Below are positions 21,370 to 33,064 of a stretch of 64,000 bases of DNA, one piece after another. How positions within the stretch are numbered: the first letter of the stretch is position 1; every line of letters begins with the position of its first letter. The notes under the pieces were generated by a model. That model searched no databases. It saw nothing but the letters and a program-made list of their open reading frames with translations, and was not told where the DNA came from. A program made the position numbers and the translations under genes. Location of the stretch: NCBI RefSeq assembly GCF_020497125.1, contig NC_059082.1, positions 49,250,524 to 49,314,523 of the forward strand. The letters are read 5' to 3'. The stretch comes from Mauremys mutica (Eukaryota > Chordata > Testudines > Geoemydidae).

Positions 21370-22859
21370 TTGCCCCTTGGGCAGCCTGGAGTTCTGGTTG
21401 GTGGGTTGTTGTGAGTAGGGGCCCGGCAGTTTTCAGGCACATGAGGGCTCATGCCATATAATCCTGCACAACCTGCCCCCCTACCCCCTTTGCCCAGCGG
21501 TAAGGGAGACGGCTACTGTTTAATCCCATTTGACAGCTCTTTCATCATCTGCCTCCCTCCCTCCAACTTGGCTGTGGCTCATCCAAGGCTTCTTTGTAGC
21601 CATAATCAAAGCCTGGTGAGTGATGGCCAGTCGGGGGAGGGGAGAAGAGATGGTGGAGGAGTGGAAGGAGAGTGGGTGGGGAGGGGGGTCCTGGCAGCCC
21701 ATTCTCTGGGCCTGGAAGAAGGGCTTGCTGCCAGGATGGCTAGCTCCCTGAGACCCCATCTGGAGGGATAGTCTCCCTTTGTTCCTGCCCCTCCCCATGC
21801 TCTGCAGGTGTACATTGTGGGTGGCAGGGTCCATCAGGGGGGTAGGCTGCCGCCCAGACAGTGAGGAGCAGGAGAGAGATTCCCACAGGCTGGCTGGGTG
21901 GGAGGGGACATGGCTTTCCCCACTCTGATTACTTGCTGATGAGTTGGGATGCAGATGCTGTGCTCCGGCAGGACAGGGTGGGAACAGCGGGAGCCATTGT
22001 CTTCTGGGGGGCGGAGACGTGTCCTGTTTCCAGTGCCTTGCAGACACTGGCAGATTCTCTCTTTTTCACTACAGCCCCCTTTACCTTTGCTGGGCTTGTC
22101 CTGCCAGGGCTCTCTGATCTGGGACATGCCAGATCTTTGATCCCGGTGCTACAAAGGAGGGTATCACACTGGGGACCCTTCCCAAGGAGCCTTATTCCTT
22201 ACAATGCAGTAACTTCATCCTTCCCCAGCTCTCCTCCTCCTCCTCCCACTCATTCCTCCTTCCATCCTTCTGCTCCTGTCTCTTGATCTGCCCTTCCAGT
22301 TGCATAGGCGAAGAGACAGGGTCCTTTCTTGGCTCACGCCTGTTGCTCCTTAGCTATTTCTCACCGGATTGTACTACCTACTCCTGGCTGTGGCTAATTC
22401 AACACTTACTGCTCATATGCAACTGCAGGAGCCTGAGCCGTGGACACATCCGCTGGCAGGGAATGTCACGATTGAGCCTGCAGGCATTGTCCTGATCTAG
22501 GCTTCTAGGATGTAACCTTATGGTAGACCCCTGCTACTAGCTGGCTCTTTGGAAGAGGACGATTTCCTCCAGACCAGAAGCGTGTTGGCAAGGCAAGCCC
22601 TGATCTGACATGAAGTCAGGGTTGTAAGTGCATTCACTGAAGGAGGACACGTGGTGGTGGGAGAGGACATGCCTTCCCAATCCCTCTGCTGACTCCCAGC
22701 TGCAGCCCTTTCAGATGAACGCTGGCCGTTGCTAGGGAGAGAGGGCAGGTCAGCCCCTCACAGAGACTCCCCAAGAGGAAAACAAATGTCTTTTGTGAGG
22801 GCAGTTTAAAAACCTCATTGTGCAGGACACCTTGTTTGAGGCCTGTTTAGTGCCAAAGG

Positions 22860-22860
<1 letters not shown>
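21370..22860. other. No gene; unclassified
   Basis: I see no recognisable exon or element. Purine-rich (about 21630-21700) and pyrimidine-rich (about 22215-22270) patches are present. Confidence 0.35.
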
Positions 22861-22862
<2 letters not shown>

Positions 22863-22906
<44 letters not shown>

Positions 22907-22908
22907 CA
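22863..22908. repeat. (TG)n followed by (CG)n microsatellite
   Basis: About 19 uninterrupted TG units run directly into a short alternating CG tract. Alternating purine-pyrimidine sequence of this kind can adopt Z-DNA. Confidence 0.92.
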
Positions 22909-23049
22909 CAGAGCAGGAGACGCAGCACACTCAGTACTTTCTGCTGGTGCTTATTTCAAGGGTCTCTTTCCACCACAGAAATGCTGCCTGGGCAAATTCA
23001 CTGGCTTCTCAAGGCACGTGGCCACAGCGGCTGGAAATCGCAGTTAGCG

Positions 23050-23330
23050 CAGGAGACTGGGAATTAGAACTTCTGGGTTTTCTTCCTGGCTCTGGGAGAG
23101 AGACCTGTGTAGTGGTTAGAGCAGGGGATGGGAGACTGGCCTCCTGGGCTCTGTTCCCACCTCTGCTACTGACTTCCCACGTGCAGCTCACTTAATCTGT
23201 TTCCCCATCAGTATGCCAGGGCTTATCGCATTTACCTAGCTCACGGTGGGGCAGGTGGTGATGGCGTGGGTTCATTAGTTACGTGAAGTTCCTCGGATGA
23301 AAGGTAGTGGGGAGCTGCATAATGTTACTA
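23050..23330 (+). mobile_element. Two MIR-type SINE pieces in tandem
   Basis: A short piece (gagactgggaattagaactt, then ctgggttttcttcctggctc) is followed at about 23107 by a fuller head (gtagtggttagagcagggga, then ggcctcctgggctctgttcc) and core (cagctcacttaatctgtttc). Both are tRNA-derived and old. Confidence 0.6.
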
Positions 23331-23731
23331 TTGCCGTGAGTATATTTTAATGCCTAGAGCATCACCCCTAGGGCAGCAAGACTAGACAAGACGTTACAAG
23401 CCATCATCTAAAATAAAGTTGCAGAAGGTCATTCCCTCTTTTCTCTGAGGGAGAGGAAGGCATCAGTAGAATGGGCAACATCTGTGGTTGATGGATTTTC
23501 TTTTCTGGGCTGGGAGTAACCGAATCATTCTTAGTGTCTTTGTGTATTTAGAGCTGTACATCTTCAGGGCCCTTCAGTGGACTCTTGCCACCTCCCCATG
23601 ACACAGACCTGAAGTTGTGCCCTTTCCAAAAGATCTCAGATGGAGAAGAAGGGCCAGCCAGGCACTGAACGTGTCCGGGGCTCTGTGCAAGCAGCCATGA
23701 GAGCTGGTGGCAAGGATCTACCAAGCATATA

Positions 23732-23802
23732 GGCCCTGATCCTCAAAGGTAGTTTGATTTCAATCGCAGTTAGGAGCCAAAATACGTCTGAGGATCTGGG
23801 CC
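23732..23802. mobile_element. Fold-back MITE, complete
   Basis: The left arm ggccctgatcctcaaaggta and the right arm, inverted, ggcccagatcctcagacgta pair with a few mismatches. It belongs to the same family as 20382-20460. Confidence 0.6.
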
Positions 23803-24015
23803 ATGTTACTTACTAACCTCTATGGTTCTGCAGTTACACTAACTGGGGTGAATTTACCCCCATTCTCATGCTTCAGAGCGTAAGCTGATCACCAGCCTGG
23901 AGTTGGGAAGAAATTCTCACTGTCTCACCAAAGGCCTGATCTAAAACTCATAGAAGTCAATAGGAGTCTTTTCCACTGTCCTCAATGAGGCCATTAAGGT
24001 TTGGCACTGGCATTA

Positions 24016-25281
24016 TATGTAGTGCCCATCTTTAAAAAAGAGAAGGAGGAGGATCCGGGGAACTACAGGCCAGTCAGCCTCACCTCAGTCCCTGCAAAAA
24101 TCATGGAGCAGGTCCTCAAGGAATCAATTCTGGAGCACTTAGAGGAGAGGAAAGTGATCAGGAACAGTCAGCATGGATTCACCAAGGGCAAGTCATGCCT
24201 GACTAACCTAATTGCCTTCTATGAGGAGATAACTGGGTCTATGGATGAGGGGAAAGCAGTGGATATGTTATTCCTTGACTTTAGCAAAGCTTTTGATACG
24301 GTCTCCCACAGTATTCTTGCCAGCAAGTTAAAGAAGTATGGGCTGGATGAATGGACTATAAGGTGGATAGAAAGCTGGCTAGATCATCGGGCTCAACGGG
24401 TAGTGATCAACGGCTCCATGTCTAGTTGGCAGCTTGTTCAATATCTTCATTAATGATCTGGAGGATGGCATGGACTGCACCCTCAGCAAGTTTGCAGATT
24501 ACACTAAACTGGGAGGGGTGGTAGATACGCTGGAGGGTAGGGATAGGATACAGAGGGACCTGGACAAATTAGAGGACTGGTCCAAAAGAAACCTGATGAG
24601 GTTCAACAAGGACAAGTGCAGAGTCCTACACTTAGGACGGAAGAATCCCATTCACTGTTACAGACTAGGGACCGAGTGGCTAGGAAGCAGTTCTGCAGAA
24701 AAGGACCTAGGGGTTACAGTGGATGAGAAGCTGGATATGAGTCAACAGTGTGCCCTTGTTGCCAAGAAGGCTAACGGCATTTTGGGCTGTATAAGTAGGG
24801 GCAGTGCCTGCAGACCGAGGGACGTGATCATTCCCCTCTATTCGACATTGGTGAGGCCTCATCTGGAGTACCGTGTCCAGTTTTGGGCCCCACACTACAA
24901 GAAGGATGTAGAAAAATTGGAAAGAGTCCAGCGGAGGGCAACAAAAATGATTAGGGGGCTGGAGCACATGACTTATGAGGAGACGCTGAGGGGACTGGGA
25001 TTGTTTAGTCTGCAGAAGAGAAGAATGAGGGGGGATTCAACTACCTGAAAGGGGGTTCCAAAGAGTTTGGATCTAGACTGTTCTCAGTGGTACCTGATGA
25101 CAGAACAAGGAGTAATGGTCTCAAGTTTCAGTGGGGGAGGTTTAGGTTGGATATTAGGAAAAACTTTTTCACTAGGAGGGTGGTGAAGCACTGGAATGGG
25201 TTACCTAGGGAGGTGGTGGAATCTCCTTCCTTAGAGGTTTTTAAGGTCAGGCTTGACAAAGCCCTGGCTGGGATGATTTAG
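24016..25281 (+). pseudogene. CR1 ORF2 reverse transcriptase remnant
   Basis: The first frame (to 24453) carries PGNYRPVSLTS, QHGFTKGKSCLTNLIAF and LFLDFSKAFD, the RT motif with the first catalytic Asp. At about 24432 a deletion removes the conserved SGVPQGSVLGP block. The second frame (24434-25048) resumes with [20 protein letters not shown] (normally FADD, so the second Asp is Tyr) and the C-terminal [15 protein letters not shown] third frame (25087-25281) has the last 64 codons. Deletion, frameshift and a lost catalytic residue make it inactive. Confidence 0.88.
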
Positions 25282-25361
25282 TTGGGAATTGGTCCTGCTT
25301 TGAACAGGGGGTTGGACTAGATGACCCCCTGAGGTCCTTTCAACCCTGGTATTCTATGATT
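24016..25361 (+). mobile_element. CR1 LINE, 5'-truncated
   Basis: Starts inside the ORF2 RT domain (tgtagtgcccatctttaaaa) and ends with the CR1 3' signature ggttggactagatgaccccc, then ggtattctatgatta. Only the RT and C-terminal region are present. It belongs to the same subfamily as the antisense copies at 14055 and 59111, judging by the shared 3' end. Confidence 0.9.
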
Positions 25362-25508
25362 ATCTAGCACTCTGAGGGTTTTACACCTCCATCTGGCATT
25401 GGCTCCTGCCAGAAGACAACACCATTGTGACAAACACTATGTTCCCAAGACAAATTGTCATGCATAGGTAGAGCACAGAGCTTTTCCAAATTTACTTTAC
25501 AAATCTCT

Positions 25509-26091
25509 AAAAAAAAACAATGAGATGTCCTTGTGGCACCTTAGAGACTAACAAATTTATTTGGGCATAAGCATTCGTGGGCTAGAACCCACTTCATCAG
25601 ATGAATGAAGTGAAAAATACAGGAGCAGGTATAAATACATGAAAGGATGGGGGGTGCTTTACCAAGTGTGAGGTCAGTCTAATGAGATAAATCAATTAAC
25701 AGCAGGGAGGAAAAATAACTTTTGAAGTGGTAAGAGACTGGCCCATTATAGACAGTTGACAAGAAGGTGTGAGTAACAGTAGGGAGAAATTAGTATTGGG
25801 GAAATTAAGTTTAGGTTTTGTAATGACCCAACCACTCCCAGTCTTTATTCAGGCCTAATCTGATGGTATCCAGTTTGCAAATTAATTTCAGTTCTGCAGC
25901 TTCATGTTGGAGTCTGTTTTTGAAGTGTTTTTGTTGAAGAATTGCCACTTTGAGGTCTGTTATTGAGTGACCAGGGAGATTGAAATGTTCTCGGACTGGT
26001 TTTTGAATGTTATGATTCCTGATGTCAGATTTGTGTCCTTTTATTCTTTTGCACAGAGACTGTCCGGTTTGGCCAATGTACATGGCAGAGG
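25509..26091 (-). mobile_element. Penelope-like element 3' end (minus arm)
   Basis: The minus strand runs from a GIY-YIG endonuclease frame into a 3' UTR ending in gaagtgggttctagcccacg, then aatttgttagtctctaaggt. It is mirrored by the plus-strand copy at 26093-26605, so the two form a head-to-head inverted repeat of about 0.5 kb per arm. PLEs are retroelements whose RT is fused to a GIY-YIG endonuclease, and they often insert as tandem or inverted partial copies. Confidence 0.75.
25811..26083 (-). pseudogene. PLE GIY-YIG endonuclease C-terminal fragment
   Basis: A 90-codon open frame starts MYIGQTGQSLCKRIKGHKSD, matching the YIG half of the GIY-YIG nuclease fold with its following Arg/His-rich helix. 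It then reads HFNLPGHSITDLKVAILQQK and ends KDWEWLGHYKT. The frame is open to its natural stop, but the RT domain and the first (GIY) strand are missing because the arm begins there. In an intact PLE this domain nicks target DNA. Confidence 0.72.
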
Positions 26092-26092
26092 G

Positions 26093-26605
26093 TCACTTCA
26101 ATCTCCCTGGTCACTCAATAACAGACCTCAAAGTGGCAATTCAGCAAAAAAACTTCAAAAACAGACTCCAACGTGAAGCTGCAGAACTGGAATTAATTTG
26201 CAAACTGGATACCATCAGATAAGGCCTGAATAAAGACTGGGAGTGGGTGGGTCATTACAAAACCTAAACTTAATTTCCCCAATACTAATTTCTCCTTACT
26301 GTTACTCACACCTTCTTGTCAACTGTCTGTAATGGGCCAGTCTCTTACCACTTCAGAAGTTATTTTTCCTCCTTTGGTATCCTGCTGTTAATTGATTTAT
26401 CTCGTTAGACTGACCTCACACTTGGTAAGGGAACCCCCATCCTTTCATGTATTTATACCTGCTCCTATATTTTTCACTTCATTCATCTGATGAAGTGGGT
26501 TCTAGCCCACGAAAGCTTATGCCCAAATAAATTTGTTAGTCTCTAAGGTGCCACAAGGACTCCTCGTTGTGTTTGCTGATACAGACTAACACAGCTACCA
26601 CTCTG
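26093..26605 (+). mobile_element. Penelope-like element 3' end (plus arm)
   Basis: Encodes the same C-terminal peptide as the minus arm from HFNLPGHSITDLKVAI onward (26092-26222, ending in a stop after KLDTIR because of a point change). It then runs through the matching 3' UTR to gatacagactaacacagcta, then ccactctg. The sequence differs from the minus arm at scattered positions, so the arms have diverged. Confidence 0.75.
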
Positions 26606-29030
26606 TTACAAATCTCTGTGTTTCTCTCCATAAAGACCACCATGTGACAATTAACACAATAGTATTTCTTTGCATTGTGGCAGTAGATCAGGGAAGCATG
26701 GGAACACCACCAAGGAAAACTGCTTGTTTTTCTCTCCCATGCTTAACCCAACTCTGTCTCAATGGGGAGAGTTGGAGGAAAATCCAGAAGCAGACTCGAT
26801 AGTTTCCCTGGAAAGGAATCTGCTCTTCTTTGGGTTATCACATGCATCAAGACTCAGTGGCTAGGAACACATGTTAGCTCATAAACCTGAGATCCTCTTA
26901 TCTCAAAGGGCACAGCCCACAATTAGCTTATCTGCTGTGACAGTGAGGAACAGCTCTGGTTATCTAGATGGCTTCCTCATTTTGAAAAGCAGGGAAAAGA
27001 GCCCCCTAGGAAAAGTAAGAGCAAACTTGTACCCTAGGGACAAAGTGACCACATAGTGAATGTGCTTTAGATAAATGAAGTGTATTTAGCATATTGTAAG
27101 AGGGGCTAGTAGCACCATCTATTATGAAGGTTGCCTGACACTTCCCATTAGAGGGCCCTGTCTTCAATTGCTTATAACTTTGCCAAACTTTCACTGTTTG
27201 GGCTGAAATTTTCCATGCTGAATGTCTGCCTCTGGCTGAAATTGTTTAGAAAATTTCAGTCCAAATGGTTTGCCCATTTCCAAGAATGAGGGTAGGGAAA
27301 AATACATTGTTTTGCCATTTTAAAAATTCTGATGACCTTTTCTTTGTAAAGCTCTAGCACTTCTGTGCTATGGAGCAGGGACTTGCAATTTGGTAAGGCC
27401 CTGGCCTTTGTGAGAGGGTTGGGATTTTTTTTGCTGTCCCTGTGAAAATCCACCTGAATTTGTCCAAGTTATAAGCCCATAAGCCTTTGAAAAAATCGCA
27501 GTTTACAAATGCTCAGTAGTGACTTGTATTTTAGCAGCTAAAATCTCTTACGATTCCATCCTCACGGAGCATGCTTGAGCCTCTCATAGCTCCTACTGCT
27601 AACCAGACCAACTGGCAATTCTGGTAATACGTGGGGCAGGTCAAAGGAGACATTTGCATCCCCAGATGATCTTCAAGGGCCCCCAAATTATTGTCAGAAA
27701 GGCCAAAATATGTACAAAGTTATCCGATGTTAAGCAGCAGATTGGAGAGTCTTTATCCTTTATATAAATTATAAATCACAGCAAAATACTGACACAGTAG
27801 CCAAATTTTGCTTCTTAAAACTCTTAAAACCCAAGACCCCAGACGACCTGGAAGGTTGTTTGTTTTTTAAATAGCAACACCCAGGGGACCCTAAATACCC
27901 ACAATAATGGGACCCTAGAACCAAGTCTGCCAGCTGGCTTGGGAATCTGGAAGCCCTGGGGTCTTCAAACCCTCCAGGGTAACCCCCTTGGTGGGCCTGC
28001 CTTGGAGCTGCAGACTGAGATCCCTTGCAGAGGCTGAGTGAAATTGAGATTCTTGTCAGTTTTTCCTCTGCAATAGCAGGAATGTCAATTTCACTCAGCA
28101 GCTGCAGGGCTAAGAGAACACATTTTTCTTTGGAAACACCAAACTGTCACCAAAATGGATTTTTTTTTCAGAATTTCCATTTGTGAGAAATTTTGGGGAA
28201 AAAATGGTTATGTTCCTATTAGGAATAACACCAAAATTTTAAAAAGTTGTAATTTCTTGCAAACCGGGAATCACCAGTTGAGGCTAGATCTAACCCTAAA
28301 GCATACACCTGGGGGGGCTGAATTAAGGTTGCACACAGGCCATCTTCATTCTGGCATTGCTAACTTGTGAGTGCTTGCCTTTGCTACCGTAATAACGTTC
28401 TTTAAACATGTTCTCTGTGTGTGTAACTAGAGACACTAGAATTACATCTTTCATTTATACAGCACCTTTATCACAAAGGGCTTTAGGAGCCACACGTGGG
28501 AGTCACTTTGTTTATCCTTGGAGATGGAACAGGGCTTCGTTTAACAGTGCACAGCACAGTGGAGGTTCTTCTGAATCCAGTACTTTATGACCCGCAGCCA
28601 CTGCTGCTCTGGACATACCCTTTACATGTCAATTAGCCCACCGTGGAATTGGTCTAAGCCACCAGGGCTAACATCCATGAAACACTCCACATGAATCTTT
28701 ATTGACTGTGAAGGGTCATGACCTTACTTCTACACATTTCACCCGCAAGATGTCATGTCCAGCAGCAGAGCACCACTGGGGAAACTAACTCAGCAGGAAA
28801 ATGCACAGTTGGCTGACTTGCCAAGACCATTTCCTGCAGCACCTGGGTTTTCTTTGGAGGTCTCCCATCTCATCACAGAGCTGCCTAACCCTGCTTAGTT
28901 TGAAAGATACCCTTAGGGGGACATAGCTACAGGCCATCCTTCGCTGCTAGCTTGTTAATGAGTATTTGTTCATATTATTGTAGCGACTAGAGGCCCCAGT
29001 CAGGACCTGTTGTTCTACATGCTGTGCAAA
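26606..29030. other. No gene; AT-rich unclassified repeats
   Basis: I see no recognisable exon. The stretch 27150-27480 (tttgggctgaaattttccat and related) and about 28140-28260 look like parts of an AT-rich interspersed repeat similar in style to 38717-39148, but I cannot set boundaries. About 28440-28560 may be a degraded SINE. Confidence 0.35.
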
Positions 29031-29034
29031 GACA

Positions 29035-29155
29035 AGATCCCTGCTGCAGAGGTTTGAGGCACGCTCTGTTTGTACAGCACCTACCACAGTGGGGTCCTGC
29101 TCCATGACTAGGGCTCCTAAGCACTATGAAGATACAAACAAATAATAATGAATGC
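29035..29155 (+). mobile_element. Old SINE/LINE 3' tail (CR1/L3-like)
   Basis: tgtttgtacagcacctacca, then cagtggggtcctgctccatg, actagggctcctaagcac and aaacaaataataatg match the tail seen at 13355 and 39162. Confidence 0.6.
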
Positions 29156-29190
29156 AGCACCAGCTCCCTGTGCAGCTGCTTCATGTCTTT

Positions 29191-29485
29191 GGGTATATCT
29201 ACACTACCCGCCGGATTGGCGGGTAGCGATCGGTTTATCGGGGATTGATATATTGCGTCTCATCTAGATGCGATATATCGATCCCCGAACGTGCTCCCGT
29301 CGACTCCAGAACTCCACCAGGGCGAGCGGCGGTAGCGGAGTCGACAAGGGGAGCCGTCGCCGTTGATCCTGCGCCGTGAGGATGGGAGGTAAGTCGAAAT
29401 AAGATACGCAACTTCAGCTACGTGAATAGCATAGCTGAAGTCGAAGTATCTTACATCGACCCCACCCCCTAGTGTAGACCAGGCC
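29191..29485. mobile_element. Harbinger MITE, same family as 18630
   Basis: The left end is GGGTATATCTACACT and the right end AGTGTAGACCAGGCC. The flanks are TTT on both sides. The order of internal blocks is the reverse of the 18630 copy, including the gatatatcg hairpin, which here has mismatches. No coding capacity. Confidence 0.82.
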
Positions 29486-29499
29486 TTTTTGTCAGGTGT

Positions 29500-29720
29500 G
29501 TCTTTGGCATAAATTCAGCGAGGATCAAATTTGTTGGTGACTCCAAGATTGGAGGTGTAGCAAATACAGAACCAAACCACAAAGAGGCCTGGAGAAATTA
29601 GAGCAGCAGGGCTTCAGATAACTAGGGGAGATGCAGATTTAGGAAGGGGGTAAAGTCCCACATCTAGATAGAATGCAGAGACAGCACAAATACTGAATGG
29701 GGAAGATGGAACCCCACAGC
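29500..29720 (+). mobile_element. Diverged CR1 RT fragment
   Basis: Across frames it reads KFVGDSKIGGVANTEPN, a decayed form of the FADDTKLGG motif, then LEKLEQQGF and KVPHLDRMQ, matching the region just after the CR1 polymerase motif. It is very old and about 200 bp long. Confidence 0.5.
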
Positions 29721-30174
29721 CCTGAATTTGTTTCCATCCTGTCTCCTTAAAACTGTCCAGACTTGACTTCTCCCTCCTGTAACCAAGCACTAGACTTGTT
29801 GCAGGGAAGGTGAAGATTAAGATTAGGATTGGGGAAGGGAGATATCCACAAGAGGGTAACTGTGCCAGATCCTGACCTCAGTGACATTCATGTAAATCCA
29901 GAATTCAGTGGCATTTCTCCAGATTTACAATGCTCCCTGGATCTGATCTGACTCCCTTTGAAATCAAGGGGAAGATTCCATTGCTTTTAATGGAAGCTGG
30001 ATCGGGTTTAAAATGAGATCCGAATCTGGCCCTCTGCCTTAAGAAATGATGACCCACACTATGAAAATGTTTGGGAACCACTGTAGCAAGAGTCAGATCC
30101 AAAGCCCATTGAAGCCTTTCAATTGACTTCAAAGGGCTTGGGATCAAACCCACTGTCTCTGGCTAGTCTCTTTT
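29720..30174. other. No gene; unclassified
   Basis: No named element. About 29868-29960 has short inverted segments (cagatcctga near the left, tggatctgatctg near the right) that may be one more worn fold-back. Confidence 0.3.
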
Positions 30175-30344
30175 GGGGTATGTTTACACTGCAGCTGGCA
30201 GCAAGCCTCAAGCCCATACTGCAGGTCTAGGGGGTTGAGTGGGCTCAGGAGCTGCAATCTACATGCTGATATTTTTAGCCCACTAGTTCGAGTCTGTTGA
30301 CCTGGGCTGGGAGGCTGATTCCCAGCTGCAGTGTAGACATCCCC
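30175..30344. mobile_element. MITE with 23-bp inverted ends
   Basis: The left end GGGGTATGTTTACACTGCAG and the right end, inverted, GGGGATGTCTACACTGCAG pair closely. The TACACT core suggests a Harbinger-like family, but the flanking 3-mers (ttt, ttc) are not identical. A related copy is at 45600-45717. Confidence 0.65.
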
Positions 30345-30810
30345 TTCATCCCATGTAGCAGTGTGCTGCCCCACTCACAGAATGCCTTCATTGTTAGCAG
30401 GGCACCCCGCACTCTGCCCTGTAGGGACCTGTGTGGAATTGCAAAGACTCTTAATAGTCTATAATTTAGACAAGGGTGAAGACTGTTTGATAGTCTCCTC
30501 TCCAGCAGGCACAGCCATTATTTCATCTTCAACCTGTCTTCCCCCAATAGTCCCCTTGCTCTTCATCTCACCGCTGAGCTTGAGGGCTGTTCCAATAGCC
30601 TAGTCCTTGGGAAATCCCTCTTCTCCAATCTGTTTTATGGCTGCTGTTGAATTTTTCATTTTACAGTCAGGACCCGGCAAATGGGGCAGATCCCAGCAGC
30701 TGCTGCCCTAGCCTGTCTCTGGGCCATCTGGGCATCACCTTGGCTCTGCCAGTGTTCCCAGCCTTGTCTGCTTGTGGGTCCGTGTAGTGCGGCTTTGCCG
30801 CGGTTCGTCC

Positions 30811-31589
30811 CTCAGCAGGGCTGTGGGGTATCCCACCGCCTCGCTACAGTTCGCCGGCCGATGGCTCTGTGGTCGTGGGGAATAACGCACACTCGGTTAG
30901 GGGCTCAGGCCCTTGGAGCGGGGGCTGAGTCAATAGTCAAATGGTGGCCCAGGCCCTAGGTCAGGGTGGGGCAGCCAGCAAACAGTCAGAGACTCAGGCC
31001 CTTCAGCGGGGACTGAGTCAATAGTTCCAATATCAGGAGGTCCTAGCTTCTCCAGGCCAGGGAAAAGGGGGAGTCTGCCACCCAAGGAGTGGGTGGCAGG
31101 AGGGACACAGGCCCTCCCACTCCACTGCGTCCCAGCCCAGGGCCCTAGCAGTGGCAGAAACTCGCTGCTGTCAGTGGGGATCCTGGCCGCAACACACTGA
31201 CATAGGCTCTGGCAGTGTTGTAGCCAGACGGGGGTCGGCTGCCCCCGGGCTACTTCCACACTCCCCCTTGTAGGGTACCTGAGTCGAACACCATCGGTTC
31301 CTCCGAGTAAGTAGCGGACGGTAGGCTCAGGTGCTCTTCGGGGTAGCTGGGGAGGGGCAGGCTCGGCTGCGGCCTTCTGCTGTCTCCCCCGAGGGAGCTC
31401 GGCCGCAGACGTCTGGTCTCTGCGGCGGCTGGTTCTCAACTGAGCTCTGCAGGGGAGCTTTTAGACTTCCGGGTCTGCGCCGTGACCTCTGAGGGGCGGG
31501 CGCAGGACCCAGTGGCTCCGCCCACGTTGGTGTCAGGGGAGGTCCATCTCTCGGCAGGGCTGTGGGGTATCCCATCGCCTCACTACAGT
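30811..31589 (-). mobile_element. LTR-like segment between 40-bp direct repeats
   Basis: ctcagcagggctgtggggta at 30811 and ctcggcagggctgtggggta at 31550 begin near-identical 40-bp blocks ending gctacagt or actacagt, 739 bp apart. Read on the minus strand each starts TGTAG(C/T)GAGGCG, an LTR-like 5' end. The segment between is GC-rich, with no recognisable protein. I infer one LTR plus the start of a second, so possibly a tandem or recombined LTR. Confidence 0.45.
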
Positions 31590-31799
31590 CAGCTTCTAGC
31601 ACAATTGACTGCATGGTCCCTATGCATGGGGTGTCTTTTGTAAGCCCTTGCCCTGTCCACATTCAAGTCTTTCTTAAAGACCCACTAGTGCTGTGCTGCC
31701 TACAGTGAACGGAGTTCACTTGTGTATGCGTTGTCTAGGATTCCTCTTCCCCTAACCTGTCTGTCCTTTGACTGTGAACTTCTCAGAGCAGAGGCCATC

Positions 31800-32512
31800 T
31801 GTAACGGGTCACGACTCACCCTGCGGCGCCTCCTGCTGGTGACTCCAGGAATTAGCTCTGTCCAGCACTGGAGCGCCCTCTGCAGGCCAGTGATCCGCCT
31901 GTCTTCAGGCCCCCCCCGTGTCCCTCCCTGGACCCAGTGCCCTTTCACATGGGGTGCTGCCCCTGGCAGTAACCCCTTTCTCTTAGGGTCTCCCCTCCTC
32001 AGGGAACCCCCACCCTCTATCCCCACCTTGCCTCAGTATTGGCTACTGCCAGTCATTGTCTAGCCCCACACTCTGGGGCAGACTGCAGTATCAGCCTACT
32101 CATCACAGGCAAAGGGGTTTGGACCTGCTGCTTTGGCCTACCCCTGGGCTGCCCTCTGCAACCCCCAGTACCTGTTAGCCCAATGATAGGCCTCAGCCTG
32201 GGGCTTTCCAGGCTGGAGCTCCCCAGCTCCTCAGCCTTTCCCCAGCCCTGCTCCACTCAGGTACCCGGTCTCAAGCTCCCTGCAGCCAGGCCCTTCTCTC
32301 TCTGAAGGCAGAGAGAGACTGTCTGTGCTTCTGGCTTCCCTGGCCTTTTATAGGGGCCAGCTGTGGCCCTGTTGCTCAGTTTGGGGCATGGCCCCAGCTG
32401 CAGCCACTTCCCCAATCAGCCCAGCATAAAGGCTGCTTTCTTGAGCCTTGGCCCCTTCCCCTGGGCTGTTTTTAACCCCTTCAGGGCCGGAGCAGGGGTC
32501 CATCTTGCTACA
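31800..32512 (-). mobile_element. Solo LTR with 5-bp TSD
   Basis: The 713-bp segment runs TGTAACGGGT...TTGCTACA on the plus strand, with inverted TGTA/TACA ends, and is flanked on both sides by CCATC (31795-31799 and 32513-32517). Read on the minus strand it starts TGTAGCAAGATGG and has a TATA box (rc of ccttttatagg, 32341-32351), which sets the orientation. No internal retroviral or gypsy genes adjoin it, so it is a solo LTR. Whether it belongs to an ERV or a gypsy lineage cannot be told from this segment. Confidence 0.8.
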
Positions 32513-32519
32513 CCATCCC

Positions 32520-33064
32520 TCCTGAGTGTTTGGGAAACTCCTAGCATGTGCTGGGCACTCCTATAAATAATATTACTAGAGAACCATTTGACTATTGCAG
32601 TATCCTGTCTCTTGGAGTCTGATCCTGCTGAGTGTTGCTGGAGGGAGCTCAGCACCAAATGGGATTTGGCCCTTCACTTTCATGCTCTGATTGGCATGAA
32701 GGGCTTTTCAGTGCTGCCCCGTCCGTTGTGCGGCAGCGTTTGACTGTGAGCAAACTGCCTGTGCTGGAGATAGCATGAGAGTCTGTCTCCATATGTCACC
32801 AATAGGTCTTGGCTGCCAAACTGAATCTCTCAGGGGTTGTCTGTTACCCTCTCTTGACGGTCATTGCTCTGGTCTTCTGTGTCAGATTTGCTGATGATGA
32901 TGCACAGGCTCTGATGGTCAGCAATGTCTTTGATGTGTGGGTTACTTGTGTCTCTTTTCTCCTGTCCCATGAGAGGCCGGGTCTACACACAGAGCTGTGC
33001 TGATGTCACCACAGGTGGGAAACTGCACTGTGCAGCTTTGTATGGACACACAGCATCAGTTGTA
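32520..33064. other. No gene; unclassified
   Basis: I see no recognisable element or exon. Confidence 0.3.

Noticed and set aside
20573..21452. Long ORFs on both strands (up to 236 codons)
   Set aside because: They result from the 39-bp period of the minisatellite; frames on both strands are open for the same reason.
31700..32063. ORFs of about 110 codons on both strands
   Set aside because: They overlap the solo LTR and its flank and have LTR composition, not protein similarity.
32345..32351. TATA box of a host gene
   Set aside because: It lies inside the solo LTR on the minus strand and is best explained as the LTR promoter.
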